A model generated the notes under the pieces. The model was not told where the DNA came from, ran no database searches, and saw only the letters and a program-made list of their open reading frames with translations. Shown here one piece after another: positions 46,077 through 55,662 of a stretch of DNA of 64,000 bases. The position numbers and the translations under genes were made by a program. This DNA comes from Aquimarina aquimarini. Its GTDB lineage: Bacteria; Bacteroidota; Bacteroidia; Flavobacteriales; Flavobacteriaceae. The stretch is taken from assembly GCF_900299535.1 (NCBI RefSeq), contig NZ_OMKE01000006.1, positions 97,882 to 161,881 of the forward strand. The letters run 5' to 3'. How positions within the stretch are numbered: the first letter of the stretch is position 1; the number at the start of each line of letters is the position of its first letter.

Positions 46077-46364
46077 TCAATTTATACTAATTATTCTTTC
46101 TAGAGGAATAATCATAGATTGCTTAAGAAGTACAGACTTTTCTGTAATACCCCAAACTGTAGTCTCGACTTTTTTGAGGCCCTTATCATCTGCAAAAGTT
46201 ATTTTTACTTTTAAATGTTCGAGATTACCCAATCTCATTGCTCTTTTTAATTTCCTACACCTATCATGCTTATCTTTCTTATTTTTTAGCACATCCTCAT
46301 GTGGAAAATGCAAAAATTGAATTTGTTCTTTTTCTATATACTTTATTTTATTCTCGATTCTCAT
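46077..46364 (-). CDS. Conserved small hypothetical protein
   Basis: From the ATG at 46364 (MRIENKIKYIEK), 95 residues; basic N-terminal half (KNKKDKHDRCRKLKRAMRLG) and a beta-rich C-terminal half with VKITFADDKGLKKVETTVWG and IPLERIISI. The pattern looks like a small nucleic-acid-binding or Sm/PH-like fold, but no family is assigned. A longer frame on the plus strand here has no coding features. Confidence 0.7.
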   Translation of the reverse strand: MRIENKIKYIEKEQIQFLHFPHEDVLKNKKDKHDRCRKLKRAMRLGNLEHLKVKITFADDKGLKKVETTVWGITEKSVLLKQSMIIPLERIISIN

Positions 46365-46476
46365 ATACATTATTTTATTATCTATGAGAATTTAGTAGTT
46401 ACAATCAATTAAAAATTACAAGATATACCCATTTAATCACAAAAAACATGAATACTATTTTATTGATTAAAAATGA

Positions 46477-47217
46477 TTATTTCAATTTATGTATTAGTTT
46501 TTGGGCTTGATTATAATCTTCAGCATCTTTAGGTATACCTTTAAGCAATACAACACATTGATCATATTTTTTTTGTTTCAACTGGTTTAATGCTTCAAAC
46601 CATAATGCTTTGTATTTATACGAAGAATTGTTTTTATATATCCCTTCAAAGGCCTGAGTTGCTCTTGAATATTTACCTTGCTCTAATAGTGATATCCCAT
46701 AATAAAACTGATATGCTGTATTCTCTTTATCTTTTGACAACAGCACTAACAGATATTCTTCAGCCTTAACATAGTCTTCTGAATTAAATGCGTGTTCAGC
46801 CTTTTTACCATCTTCTTCTGTACTCCCTCGTTCTGAAATTGACAACTCAGGAACATTTGCATAATCACTATAAACAGGATCACTTTGATTAAAAAAGTAC
46901 ACTCCAAAAATTAGCACTATACTTGCTACAGCGCCATATGCCCATACAGGTATTTTTATCACCTTGGTTTCTTTTGAAATGCGTTTCTTAGTAAAATAAG
47001 AATTCCCAATTTCTTTTAAATTATTTTCTAACGTTTCTTTTTCTTGTTCCGAAACAAAACGTGCTTCAAGATGAGAATTTAATTCTTGATAAAGCGCAAA
47101 CTCTTTTGCAAGAGCATCATCCTCTTTAACCATTTTAATTAGTATTTCTTCTTGAGCACTAGAAAGTTCTTTGCTACAATACCGATCAAACAACTCATAT
47201 TTCTCTTCTTGGGTCAT
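46477..47217 (-). CDS. Anti-sigma-like membrane protein with TPR domain
   Basis: Encodes 246 residues. The N-terminal ~80 residues are helical like an anti-sigma domain (EKYELFDRYCSKELSSAQEE), a single helix at about 92-110 (VWAYGAVASIVLIFGVYFF) crosses the membrane, and the outer part holds TPR-like repeats (AFNSEDYVKAEEYLLVLLSK, YQFYYGISLLEQGKYSRAT, KYKALWFEALNQLKQKKYDQ). It overlaps the sigma-factor gene by four bases (ATGA type), so it probably binds and restrains that factor. Confidence 0.82.
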   Translation of the reverse strand: MTQEEKYELFDRYCSKELSSAQEEILIKMVKEDDALAKEFALYQELNSHLEARFVSEQEKETLENNLKEIGNSYFTKKRISKETKVIKIPVWAYGAVASIVLIFGVYFFNQSDPVYSDYANVPELSISERGSTEEDGKKAEHAFNSEDYVKAEEYLLVLLSKDKENTAYQFYYGISLLEQGKYSRATQAFEGIYKNNSSYKYKALWFEALNQLKQKKYDQCVVLLKGIPKDAEDYNQAQKLIHKLK

Positions 47218-47801
47218 AACAATTTCTTTATTTGATTGAACTTAGGAGAGCTTTGAATAAGCTGCGTCAACTTGCCAATACACAAGGATTTCTTTTTACG
47301 AACATATCCATAAGATTGCCCCAATTTTGAAGCTACCTCCTCCATTGATTTTATAGTAAAACTTGCTTTCAACAACTCTTTACATGCTTTTCCTAATTCA
47401 TCAAACATCTCACTATAAAGCTTATGTTTAGCATTAAAAATCTCTGTCTCTTCTACAAAATGAATACTCTCATCACTTATAGATACAATCTCTTCATTAA
47501 TTGTTACCAAAGTATCTGTATTTTTTTTTAGTTCATTTAGCCATCTACGCTTACAAAGTAAAAAGAAATAAGCATCAAACGGACAGGTAAGCTGTAACCC
47601 TTTTTCTTTTGCTTGCTTATAAATTGTAATCAAAACTTCTTGAATTATATCCTGAGCTACAGACTCATCACCGCTATTCTTTTTTATGTACCCAATAACT
47701 TTTGGTGCAAATTTTTTATACATCTCAGTCAACACAAGAGGGTCATTTCTCAAAAGAGCTTCAATATATTTCTGATCAGCATGTATCTTGGTATTTGCCA
47801 T
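47214..47801 (-). CDS. ECF-type RNA polymerase sigma factor
   Basis: Encodes 195 residues with sigma region 2 (NDPLVLTEMYKKFAPKVIGY, then VAQDIIQEVLITIYKQ) and region 4 (TIKSMEEVASKLGQSYGYVR). It is the first gene of the sigma/anti-sigma pair and is transcribed away from the PKD/CHAT/protease operon, which is a likely target. Confidence 0.9.
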   Translation of the reverse strand: MANTKIHADQKYIEALLRNDPLVLTEMYKKFAPKVIGYIKKNSGDESVAQDIIQEVLITIYKQAKEKGLQLTCPFDAYFFLLCKRRWLNELKKNTDTLVTINEEIVSISDESIHFVEETEIFNAKHKLYSEMFDELGKACKELLKASFTIKSMEEVASKLGQSYGYVRKKKSLCIGKLTQLIQSSPKFNQIKKLL

Positions 47802-47861
47802 AAGTAATTTATAGAAGTCTCTAATTTATAAAAGTTTTATGATAACGGGGTAACAAAAGAT

Positions 47862-47869
47862 CAAAGCTA
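47862..47869 (-). promoter_or_regulatory. Possible -7 element of the ECF sigma operon
   Basis: On the minus strand TAGCTTTG matches TAnnTTTG, 60 bases before the start codon. The -33 region is T-rich but not diagnostic. Confidence 0.35.
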
Positions 47870-47946
47870 TTGATATAATAGTATAAAAGGTAAAATCTGA
47901 AATATGCTAATTAGGTAATGGGGGTTACAGCAAATTTCAGCTCATA

Positions 47947-47972
47947 TTCCAGGAGGTTATTCTTCCGGAATA
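47947..47972. promoter_or_regulatory. Imperfect inverted repeat before PKD/CHAT operon
   Basis: ATTCC-A-GGA at 47945-47953 and TCC-GGAAT at 47963-47971 form an imperfect inverted repeat, about 65-90 bases before the first gene and near a TATCTTTT box (47994-48001). It may be an operator or sigma-dependent promoter part. Confidence 0.3.
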
Positions 47973-48033
47973 TTTTTCATCAGATTGATAATTTATCTTT
48001 TTACTTATATTTAGTAACCACTAATCACGAATT

Positions 48034-50022
48034 ATGAGAGAACTTATAGTCTTGTATTGCAGTATATTTCTACCTTGTTTGAGTTTTGCCCAAATCCTCA
48101 CAAATGACACCATACCTAGAGTTGCTCCTATATCTTATGAGATTAATGGCCCTCAAGTAAAATACACCGCCAAAATGCCTCCTTTAAATCAGATTGCAGG
48201 GGCTCCAAAAGCATTTTACACCTATTTTTGGGAATACGGAGACGGGAACTATAGTTTCAAAGAAAATCCCGAGCATCAATACACCTCATCTGGAACTTAT
48301 ACTACCAGACTTTGGGCAACTAATAATTATGACAATGGCAAACCTCCTGCAAGTCGTCCCAAATCTGTAACTATAACAACTGATAATGATGAAGCTTCTA
48401 TTGCACCAAATTCTCCTTTTGAAGAAGAAGAGAATTTAATCTTAAAACGAAATCGAGAGCCTATTCCAGATCAGGAAATGGTATTTATCACTAGTTATAA
48501 AAACACCAATAATTATGTTTCTAACGGAAAATTATACCTTTTTTATAATGATACTCAATTCAAGAATGATAATTTTACCATAGAAGATACCAGAATGCAT
48601 CATAATGAGCGTATTATTCCTATGCAGGCCATATCACAAACACGTTCAGAGAATGATGACCATACCTTATTGGCCTCTTCTTTAAACAGCATCTTACATA
48701 ACAGAACATTATTTGCACAAGACACTACCAAAAGAAAGAACCTGCCACTTACTCTAGAAGAATCTAAAGCACTATACCGCAATTATCAAGTAATATCATT
48801 TGATAACATGAAGCCCAATGAAGAGCGTACTATTTTCAGAACTCTAAAAACCACTCCAGAAATGATAAAAGACACCAGTGCTATTGTTACTTTACGAAGT
48901 ATCTATGTACCTGATGTCAATTATGACAATCATACCGTAAAGGATACAGAAATGGAGATTGTTACCTCTCATGATCCAAACAAAATGTCCTCCAACGGTT
49001 GGTTGATGAACTATAGACTTGTACGATTCAAACGTTTAAAATTCAGAGTTCGCTTTCAAAATAATGGTGAGGGACCAGCCAACACTATAAAACTAGAAGT
49101 AGATACTCCCGAAATGTTTGATAAATCTACCCTACAAATCGAAGGCATGTATCCTGAATGCCCCATTTGCCCAAAAGAAAAAGAAGTCAACTATAGTTGT
49201 CTGGATACGATCCTAAAAAAGGATAAAATTATTTTTCAATTCAATAGAATCTATCTTCCTGGGAGCCAACAAAAAAATGTATCAGAGATAGACTCTACCA
49301 AGGGATATGTGCGCTACTCTATGAAATTTGGTAAAAAATTTCATAAAAAAAAGACCAAGAGCCGTACTGCGATCTATTTTGATAAAAATGACCCTATTAT
49401 CACCAATTATGCGACAACACGTTTTATGCCAGGTATCTCTATAGGCACAAAAGCTGGGTATATAATAATACCCACACTCGATAATCAAAAAGAATATTTT
49501 GTTGGCGCCACAATATCCCCTTTCAAATCATACAGAGGATATTATCAAGCAGAATTAATGGCATCGGCATCATCGTATGATCAATTGCGAAATTTTGAGA
49601 CTAGCACCATTCAGGCAAATGGTACAGAGAACTTAATTAGATATTCTGAGTCTAATTCTTATAATAATATTTCTATCTATGCGATTCCTGCCTCATACCG
49701 ATATAATATCAATACCTTTTTTGCAATGGGCGCAGGCATACAGTTAAAAGCTGATATCACAAGTAAAAACACCCAAAACACAACAGGAGAAGGCTTTATG
49801 GTATTTAGAAATGGTCCTGGGGTGGAAATCATCAGAAATCAAGATATAGATACTCAAGAAGCAAAAGAGATCAAAGAGGATTTTACCAATCTGCAAACAG
49901 GTATTTTTGTAGGGCTCAATTTTGGAACCGTAAGACTTGGCCCCAGTCTAGGAATTCGATATGTATATAATTTCGACTCCCCAACTTCTCAAATTCAGTG
50001 CTATGGGATTTGGAAATTTTAA
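48034..50022 (+). CDS. PKD-domain outer-membrane protein of CHAT operon
   Basis: Encodes 662 residues. Signal peptide (IVLYCSIFLPCLSFAQ), a PKD domain (FYTYFWEYGDGNYSFKENPE, then SGTYTTRLWATN), a middle part with mixed strands and Cys residues (MYPECPICPKEKEVNYSC), and a C-terminal region like a beta-barrel (GTKAGYIIIPTLDN to YGIWKF). It should sit in the outer membrane or on the surface. The CHAT protein gene starts inside its last 20 bases. Confidence 0.8.
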   Translation: MRELIVLYCSIFLPCLSFAQILTNDTIPRVAPISYEINGPQVKYTAKMPPLNQIAGAPKAFYTYFWEYGDGNYSFKENPEHQYTSSGTYTTRLWATNNYDNGKPPASRPKSVTITTDNDEASIAPNSPFEEEENLILKRNREPIPDQEMVFITSYKNTNNYVSNGKLYLFYNDTQFKNDNFTIEDTRMHHNERIIPMQAISQTRSENDDHTLLASSLNSILHNRTLFAQDTTKRKNLPLTLEESKALYRNYQVISFDNMKPNEERTIFRTLKTTPEMIKDTSAIVTLRSIYVPDVNYDNHTVKDTEMEIVTSHDPNKMSSNGWLMNYRLVRFKRLKFRVRFQNNGEGPANTIKLEVDTPEMFDKSTLQIEGMYPECPICPKEKEVNYSCLDTILKKDKIIFQFNRIYLPGSQQKNVSEIDSTKGYVRYSMKFGKKFHKKKTKSRTAIYFDKNDPIITNYATTRFMPGISIGTKAGYIIIPTLDNQKEYFVGATISPFKSYRGYYQAELMASASSYDQLRNFETSTIQANGTENLIRYSESNSYNNISIYAIPASYRYNINTFFAMGAGIQLKADITSKNTQNTTGEGFMVFRNGPGVEIIRNQDIDTQEAKEIKEDFTNLQTGIFVGLNFGTVRLGPSLGIRYVYNFDSPTSQIQCYGIWKF

Positions 50023-52612
50023 AACCTACCTCTGGCTATCTATTTTTGTAATTGGTAGTTCCCACACATTAGTCGCTCAAAAAGAGACCACAACCTCTAA
50101 ATTTCTGTACGATCAACTGGATCATTTTTTGCAAGAGCCAACAAACACTACTCTTCTAGAGCTGAGTTCAAAAATTTTAGCAAAAGAAAACCAGCTCACT
50201 ACTCAAACAGAATTTGTGGCTTGGGTTATCACTCATTGTAACCTCGGATATTACCACAACAAATTTGGCAACACCCAGAATGCTATTTTTCATTATGAAA
50301 AAGCCTGGACAACCTATCACAAAAGAAACGTAACAAATTATGATATCATAGAAAACTGTTTACAACCTCTTGGCAACATCTACATAAGAACAGGAGATTT
50401 ACCTAAAGCAGAAATCACTATCAAAAATTACTTATATCTAGCAGAACAATCAGAAAACATCCCCAAGATACTCTCTGCAATCACCAATCTTTCTATAGTT
50501 TACAACAATCTAGCAACATATTCAAAATCAATTGAGTTACTCAATAAAGGTCTTACTATCGATCCTAAAAACCTTAATTTACTCACCAATATAGCTACAA
50601 ACTATCTTAATACTGGCAATTATAACAAAGCCAAAAGCTACGCAAAAAAAGTAATTGCTATAGACAGCAATCAAGTAAATGCATACCAAATACTTGCTGC
50701 TACTGCCCTAGAAAAAAACAATTTTCTGAAAGCCAGAGATTATATTCTCAAAGCAAAATTGCAATTACAAAAAGACACTACCACCACACCAAGAGATATT
50801 GCTAAATGGCAATTGGTCTATATTGACCTACTATTATCTCAATCCAAATTTACAGAGGCACAGAAAAACATCTATGACATTTACACCGCTCTCCTACCGC
50901 GATACACAAAAAAAAATAAACTACCTGATGCAGAGCAACTCATTGCAGACAAGGTATTACTACAAACTCTAGACATACAGGCACATATATACCAACAAAC
51001 AAAACAACCACTCAAAGCAATAATAGCCATTGACTTGGCTTTTCTAGTAAATTATAAACTCAACGCCCTCTACCCATTACAGGATACCAGAATTATTCAA
51101 CATGGCCAAAATCGTAACAGAACAGAAACATATATAGATCTTCTCTTTTCTTTATATCAATATACAAAAGAAGAAAAATATGGCTGGCAAGCATTACAAG
51201 CCGCAGAGAATACCAAAGCCTCTATAGCAAGTAAGGCAATGTTATCAAAAAAAGTACTATCAAATTATAAAAATGACTCTTTGGTAACAGCAAAAACTCT
51301 TCTTTATAAAGAGCTTATATATTATAAAACCCTACTTATAAAAGAAAAACTAAAAGGAAGAGATGCAAACATTTCTCATATTCAAAAATGGGAGACATCT
51401 TACAATATAAAAACAATAGCCCTTCAGGAAACCATAAAAAATTTACATCATAAGTACCCTGATATACTTGCTACAAAAAAGCTGCTATCTGTTGTTGCTC
51501 TTCAAAAAAAACTAAAAAAAGACCATACTACTTTGATCGAATATTTTTATGGCGATAAAAATGTGTATCAATTTGAAATCGCCGCTGATTTTTTTAGCAT
51601 CAAAAAAATAAAAAACGTAGCACTTTTCAAGAAAACCATTAAGAAGTATATTCATTATTTTGATACTGCTTCAACCATTACAAATAAGGTCTCTGAGTTT
51701 ACAAAAAATGCATATCAAACGTTCTGCGCATTACAAATTCCCGTAAACACAAAAAAACTACTCATCATTCCTGATGGACCTTTGTCTTTTGTTCCTTTTG
51801 AATCCTTATTACAAAAAAATACGACTACTATAAATTTTGCTAAAATGCCTTTTTTAGTAAAATCAATCAAAGTAAGCTATGCTATTTCGGCAAATAAATA
51901 TCTGACATCTGTTTCTACAAACAATCCAAACAAAACAGTGCTAGGCATATTCCCCGTCTTTGAGAATACACCCCTAGAATTATCTTTTTCTTTATCAGAA
52001 AGCAAATCACTAAAACAACTCTACAACGGAGAGTTTCTAGAAAAAGAACAAGCTACCTACGCTCATTTTCTTGAAAAAACAAAAGATCATTCCATTATTC
52101 ACTTATCTACACATGCCGCCTCAGGAGATTTTTCTAAACCTGCATCTATACAATTTAGAGATCAAAATGTACTGGTTAACCAACTTTATGCATTACAATT
52201 AGACACAGATCTCATTGTATTGAGCGCTTGTGACACAGGTGTTGGTAAAATAGCAAAGGGCGAAGGTCCTATCAGTATCGCTAGAGGGTTTCAATATGCA
52301 GGAGTAGAAAACTTACTTTTTTCGCTATGGAAAGTAAATGATAAAACCACCTCTGTATTAATGGATAATTTTTATAAAAATCTAAATTCTTCTATTTCCA
52401 CATCAACAGCACTACATCGGGCAAAACTAGAATACCTAGATGCAGAAGGCATCTCAAACATAAAAAAATCCCCCTATCACTGGGCTTCATTTGTATATTA
52501 TGGTAAAATAAACCCCGATAACCCACCAAACTATCTGTGGTATATAATCGGTATTGTTTTATTCATATTAATTATACTATTTTTACCAAAGTTTCTTCAA
52601 AACAAAACATGA
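50003..52612 (+). CDS. TPR-CHAT domain protein (caspase-like protease)
   Basis: From the ATG at 50003 (MGFGNFKTYLWLSIFVIG), 869 residues: signal peptide ending TLVAQ, TPR repeats over about residues 40-430 (AIFHYEKAWTTYHKR, PKAEITIKNYLYLAEQ, AKSYAKKVIAIDSNQVNAYQ), and a C-terminal CHAT domain with His704 in HLSTHAASG and Cys743 in LSACDTGVGKIAKGEGPIS. A final membrane helix (YLWYIIGIVLFILIILFL) anchors it. CHAT proteases of this kind belong to the caspase clan CD. The earlier ATG at 49961 adds 14 residues that precede the signal. The next gene overlaps its stop (ATGA). Confidence 0.9.
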   Translation: MGFGNFKTYLWLSIFVIGSSHTLVAQKETTTSKFLYDQLDHFLQEPTNTTLLELSSKILAKENQLTTQTEFVAWVITHCNLGYYHNKFGNTQNAIFHYEKAWTTYHKRNVTNYDIIENCLQPLGNIYIRTGDLPKAEITIKNYLYLAEQSENIPKILSAITNLSIVYNNLATYSKSIELLNKGLTIDPKNLNLLTNIATNYLNTGNYNKAKSYAKKVIAIDSNQVNAYQILAATALEKNNFLKARDYILKAKLQLQKDTTTTPRDIAKWQLVYIDLLLSQSKFTEAQKNIYDIYTALLPRYTKKNKLPDAEQLIADKVLLQTLDIQAHIYQQTKQPLKAIIAIDLAFLVNYKLNALYPLQDTRIIQHGQNRNRTETYIDLLFSLYQYTKEEKYGWQALQAAENTKASIASKAMLSKKVLSNYKNDSLVTAKTLLYKELIYYKTLLIKEKLKGRDANISHIQKWETSYNIKTIALQETIKNLHHKYPDILATKKLLSVVALQKKLKKDHTTLIEYFYGDKNVYQFEIAADFFSIKKIKNVALFKKTIKKYIHYFDTASTITNKVSEFTKNAYQTFCALQIPVNTKKLLIIPDGPLSFVPFESLLQKNTTTINFAKMPFLVKSIKVSYAISANKYLTSVSTNNPNKTVLGIFPVFENTPLELSFSLSESKSLKQLYNGEFLEKEQATYAHFLEKTKDHSIIHLSTHAASGDFSKPASIQFRDQNVLVNQLYALQLDTDLIVLSACDTGVGKIAKGEGPISIARGFQYAGVENLLFSLWKVNDKTTSVLMDNFYKNLNSSISTSTALHRAKLEYLDAEGISNIKKSPYHWASFVYYGKINPDNPPNYLWYIIGIVLFILIILFLPKFLQNKT

Positions 52613-53046
52613 GTACACTCCGTAAATTTTTAGTTCAAAAAGAATACAATAGAATCAGATTGGTTGTTACCAAGACAAGTCATTTTGAAGTCAAAGCAGT
52701 ACTAAATGGTATCGAAGGCAATTTTATTGTAGACACAGGAGCATCCAACTCGTGTGTGGGATTTGAAGCAGTAGAAAAATTTTCATTATTTACTCAAGAT
52801 AGTGATGTAAAAGCAGCAGGAGCTGGTGCAACAGACATGCTCACACAATTATCAAAGAAAAACACAATTCAGATAGGAAAGTGGTCTAGAAAAAAGATTC
52901 CTCTCGTATTATTCGATCTTACTCATGTTAACACTGCATTAATAAACCATCAGGCAGAACCAGTAGACGGCATCATCGGTGCAGATATTTTAAAAAAAGG
53001 AAAAGCAGTTATTGATTACGACAAAAAATGTATGTACCTCAAGTAA
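52609..53046 (+). CDS. Retropepsin-like aspartic protease
   Basis: From the ATG at 52609 (MSTLRKFLVQKEYNRIRL), 145 residues. The catalytic motif FIVDTGASNSCVG has Asp42, followed by the flap and the hydrophobic-glycine end motif VDGIIGADIL. A single D-T/S-G motif implies a homodimer, as in retroviral-type proteases. No signal peptide is seen, so it may be cytoplasmic. It shares the ATGA overlap with the CHAT gene and is surely co-translated with it. An ATG at 52537 lies inside the CHAT gene and is unlikely. Confidence 0.9.
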   Translation: MSTLRKFLVQKEYNRIRLVVTKTSHFEVKAVLNGIEGNFIVDTGASNSCVGFEAVEKFSLFTQDSDVKAAGAGATDMLTQLSKKNTIQIGKWSRKKIPLVLFDLTHVNTALINHQAEPVDGIIGADILKKGKAVIDYDKKCMYLK

Positions 53047-53472
53047 ATCAAAAAGATATTTTTATGAATACCAAATTCTGAGGTTTTCTCATTACTAAAT
53101 GTAAAAATTAAAGGAATACCGAATAACAAACACTGGATACCGAAGTTTTTCACCAGCACCCTATACTCTAATTAACTAAAAGATAGAGTCTAAATTAATA
53201 GATTCTAGAACTCAAGAACATCAAAATACATAACGGGAGGCTAATTATTTATACCTATTAATAAATTTTTTAAAATAGTTCCCTGTAACAAATCTTATAA
53301 AAAATAACAGTATTTTTATTCTAATTACAAAACGGGGATGCGGTTCATCTTACAATATTTCAGAGATAAATAAGTGAAAATTGGTAACAACAAAGACTAA
53401 AATATCAATAGCCTCTATATGCAGGCTACTACATTTTATCAAACATCAGACTGTCTAACGTTACAGCACATT
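53047..53472. other. Intergenic region at left edge of accessory stretch
   Basis: 426 bases without a convincing gene. It includes a dispersed-repeat-like segment at 53112-53153 (GGATACCGAAGTTTTTCACC type) that resembles segments at 57991-58026 and 59255-59283, and the sequence CTAACGTTACAGCAC at 53456-53470. Confidence 0.45.
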
Positions 53473-53988
53473 ATGAAATTGATTTCAAAATATATAAGAA
53501 ATAATTATCTGATTTTGACAGTAAAGCTGTTGATCTTATCCTTATTTATTTTTAGGCTAATCCACGGAAATATTGAAACCTCAGTTTATTGGAATTTTGT
53601 TTCGGAAACTGGAAGTGGATTAAGAAACTATTTAAAAGCTTTAAAAGGAATGTATTTTTACGTACCTACTATAATTTTACTAATTCCTTTAATCGGAATC
53701 TTTGTTAATGGAAAAATGGGATGGGTATTAATTCAAATGTATTTTTATTTTTTGATTACAAACCTGACTTTTTCATTAACTTTTTCTGAATTAACGGACA
53801 ATCAAAGTCTAGCAATAAATCTAGTTGAATTTTTACTTTTACTTCTAATTATATTATTAATGAACAAAAAGAAAATTAGCAACTTATTTTATGGAATGGA
53901 TAAAACGGAATTATTGATTAAAAATATTATTAGTTCTACTATTGGAATTTCAATAACAATAATACTCGCTGCACTGAAAAGCAAGTGA
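53473..53988 (+). CDS. Hypothetical multi-pass membrane protein
   Basis: From the ATG at 53473 (MKLISKYIRNNYLILTVKLL), 171 residues with four hydrophobic helices and short charged loops. No family recognised. An ATG at 53419 would add 18 residues that overlap intergenic repeat-like sequence. First gene of the accessory stretch. Confidence 0.6.
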   Translation: MKLISKYIRNNYLILTVKLLILSLFIFRLIHGNIETSVYWNFVSETGSGLRNYLKALKGMYFYVPTIILLIPLIGIFVNGKMGWVLIQMYFYFLITNLTFSLTFSELTDNQSLAINLVEFLLLLLIILLMNKKKISNLFYGMDKTELLIKNIISSTIGISITIILAALKSK

Positions 53989-54024
53989 AGTTTTAAAAAC
54001 ACCTTCTAACACATTATCGATACT

Positions 54025-54552
54025 TTGAAAAAACTGCTATTATTTATATCTTCATTACTCTCTACCAATACAAATGCCCAAACGAAATTTGATTTGGAAA
54101 AAATATTAAAAATTCAAAGACGAGATATAATTGTTATGGAAATTAACTCTTATCTGAATAAAAAGTCTGGATATGGTGAAAAAATTGAGAAACTGAATCC
54201 TGTGCAACAAACTTTTCTTTTCGTAGAAAATTTAGAATATGAAATAAATAATGGAGGATTTAATCAATTCTATTTCAACTCAAGTGGGGCTTTTAGTCAA
54301 GAAACGTCAAATGCTCTTTTAGAAATTGGCGCGAAAAAAACAGCGGAAATTATAAAAAAAGCTAATTCTGAATTTAAAAACGGAATGGTTCCAAAAGACA
54401 GAAACGAAAGGCAAAACAAATTGGCGCAGATTAAAGAAAAAGCTGAAGAAAACTGGAACAAATGCGATTCGGAATTTTATGAATATCAAGATGACTTGAC
54501 CGAATTATTAATTGCGTTTGTGATTAAAAATAAAACTGAATTTAAAAATTAA
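54025..54552 (+). CDS. DUF4375 (DMP19-like) domain protein with signal peptide
   Basis: Encodes 175 residues from a TTG start, chosen because it opens a complete signal peptide (KKLLLFISSLLSTNTNAQ). The diagnostic segment ENLEYEINNGGFNQFYFNSSG (residues about 73-92) and a helical remainder point to the DUF4375 family. Its function is not known. The stop codon lies inside TAACGTGTTAC, a motif shared with the gene ending at 57809. Confidence 0.75.
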   Translation: MKKLLLFISSLLSTNTNAQTKFDLEKILKIQRRDIIVMEINSYLNKKSGYGEKIEKLNPVQQTFLFVENLEYEINNGGFNQFYFNSSGAFSQETSNALLEIGAKKTAEIIKKANSEFKNGMVPKDRNERQNKLAQIKEKAEENWNKCDSEFYEYQDDLTELLIAFVIKNKTEFKN

Positions 54553-54684
54553 CGTGTTACAAAACTATATATAGCAGATTAGGTGATTAGTTAAAAATAA
54601 TCTATTTGCAAAATCGACATGAAAATCCATAGCTTTTCTACCCTGTACTATTCATAACCAACCGTTAATAGCAAACCAAACTAT

Positions 54685-55662
54685 ATGAAAAAAACAATAA
54701 TAGATATTCATTGTGATTTATTAATTCATTTGACAAAACCTAATTCTAGTATTGACGACATAGATTTAGGCTGCTCTATCCCTTACCTTAAAGAAGGAAA
54801 TGTCAAATTACAAGTAATGGCTATTTTTGCACCCACACAATCAAATAGTCATAAAATAGGTATTGAGCAAAGTGAAATTTTTCATAATTTAAGTTTAAAA
54901 GAAGAACGACTATATACTTTACAAAAACGACATCTAAAAAACTTAAATAACAGTGAAAATATCGGAATGTTGGCCGCTATCGAAAATGCATCAGCTTTTT
55001 GTGATGAGAACACTACACTTAGAGAAGGTTTTGATACTCTTGAAAAAATCAGAAACAATGTTGGTAACCTTTTTTACATAGGTTTAACACATCATTCAGA
55101 AAATAGATTTGGTGGTGGAAACTATACTTCTACTGGTTTAAAAAACGATGGAAAAGCCTTAATAGATTATCTAGACAATAAAAATATCGCTATTGATTTT
55201 TCACATACAAGTGACAATCTAGCGCATGATATCTTAAACTATATTACAAAACAAAATGTAAACGTTTCAATTATTGCAAGTCATTCAAATTACAGATCTA
55301 TTTTTGACCATCCACGTAATCTACCAAATGAAATTGCACAAGAAATAATAAATAAAAAAGGATTAATCGGTGTTAATTTTTTGAGAGCTTTTGTTCATAA
55401 CGAAAAACCTAAAATGCTTCAAAAGCATATTGAATACGGAATAGAATTTGGTGCTCAAAAAGCGATATGTTATGGTGCAGATTATTTTTATCATAAAAAT
55501 CATCCTGACAAATCAAGAATACCATTTTTCTTTAAAGAGCATGAGAATGCAAGCTGTTATCAAGAAATAAGCACTATAGTTAAAGAAAAGTTCGGCACTG
55601 AAATATGTGATAACATTTGCTACAAAAACGTGACTAATTTCTTAATGAGACAATGGAAATAA
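54685..55662 (+). CDS. Membrane dipeptidase-like protein (peptidase M19)
   Basis: A 325-residue TIM-barrel metallopeptidase. Metal-site motifs of family M19 are visible: IIDIHCDLLIHL at the N-terminus, LTHHSENRFGGG, IDFSHTSDN, IIASHSNYRS and the GVNFLRAFV / GADYFYH segments. No signal peptide, so cytoplasmic. Family members cleave dipeptides, often with D-residues. The GNAT gene overlaps its stop (TAATG). Confidence 0.9.
   Translation: MKKTIIDIHCDLLIHLTKPNSSIDDIDLGCSIPYLKEGNVKLQVMAIFAPTQSNSHKIGIEQSEIFHNLSLKEERLYTLQKRHLKNLNNSENIGMLAAIENASAFCDENTTLREGFDTLEKIRNNVGNLFYIGLTHHSENRFGGGNYTSTGLKNDGKALIDYLDNKNIAIDFSHTSDNLAHDILNYITKQNVNVSIIASHSNYRSIFDHPRNLPNEIAQEIINKKGLIGVNFLRAFVHNEKPKMLQKHIEYGIEFGAQKAICYGADYFYHKNHPDKSRIPFFFKEHENASCYQEISTIVKEKFGTEICDNICYKNVTNFLMRQWK

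Noticed and set aside
45898..46320. 140-residue plus-strand frame
   Set aside because: It covers the better-supported minus-strand 95-residue gene and the start of tatD, and its composition is that of a complementary-strand shadow.
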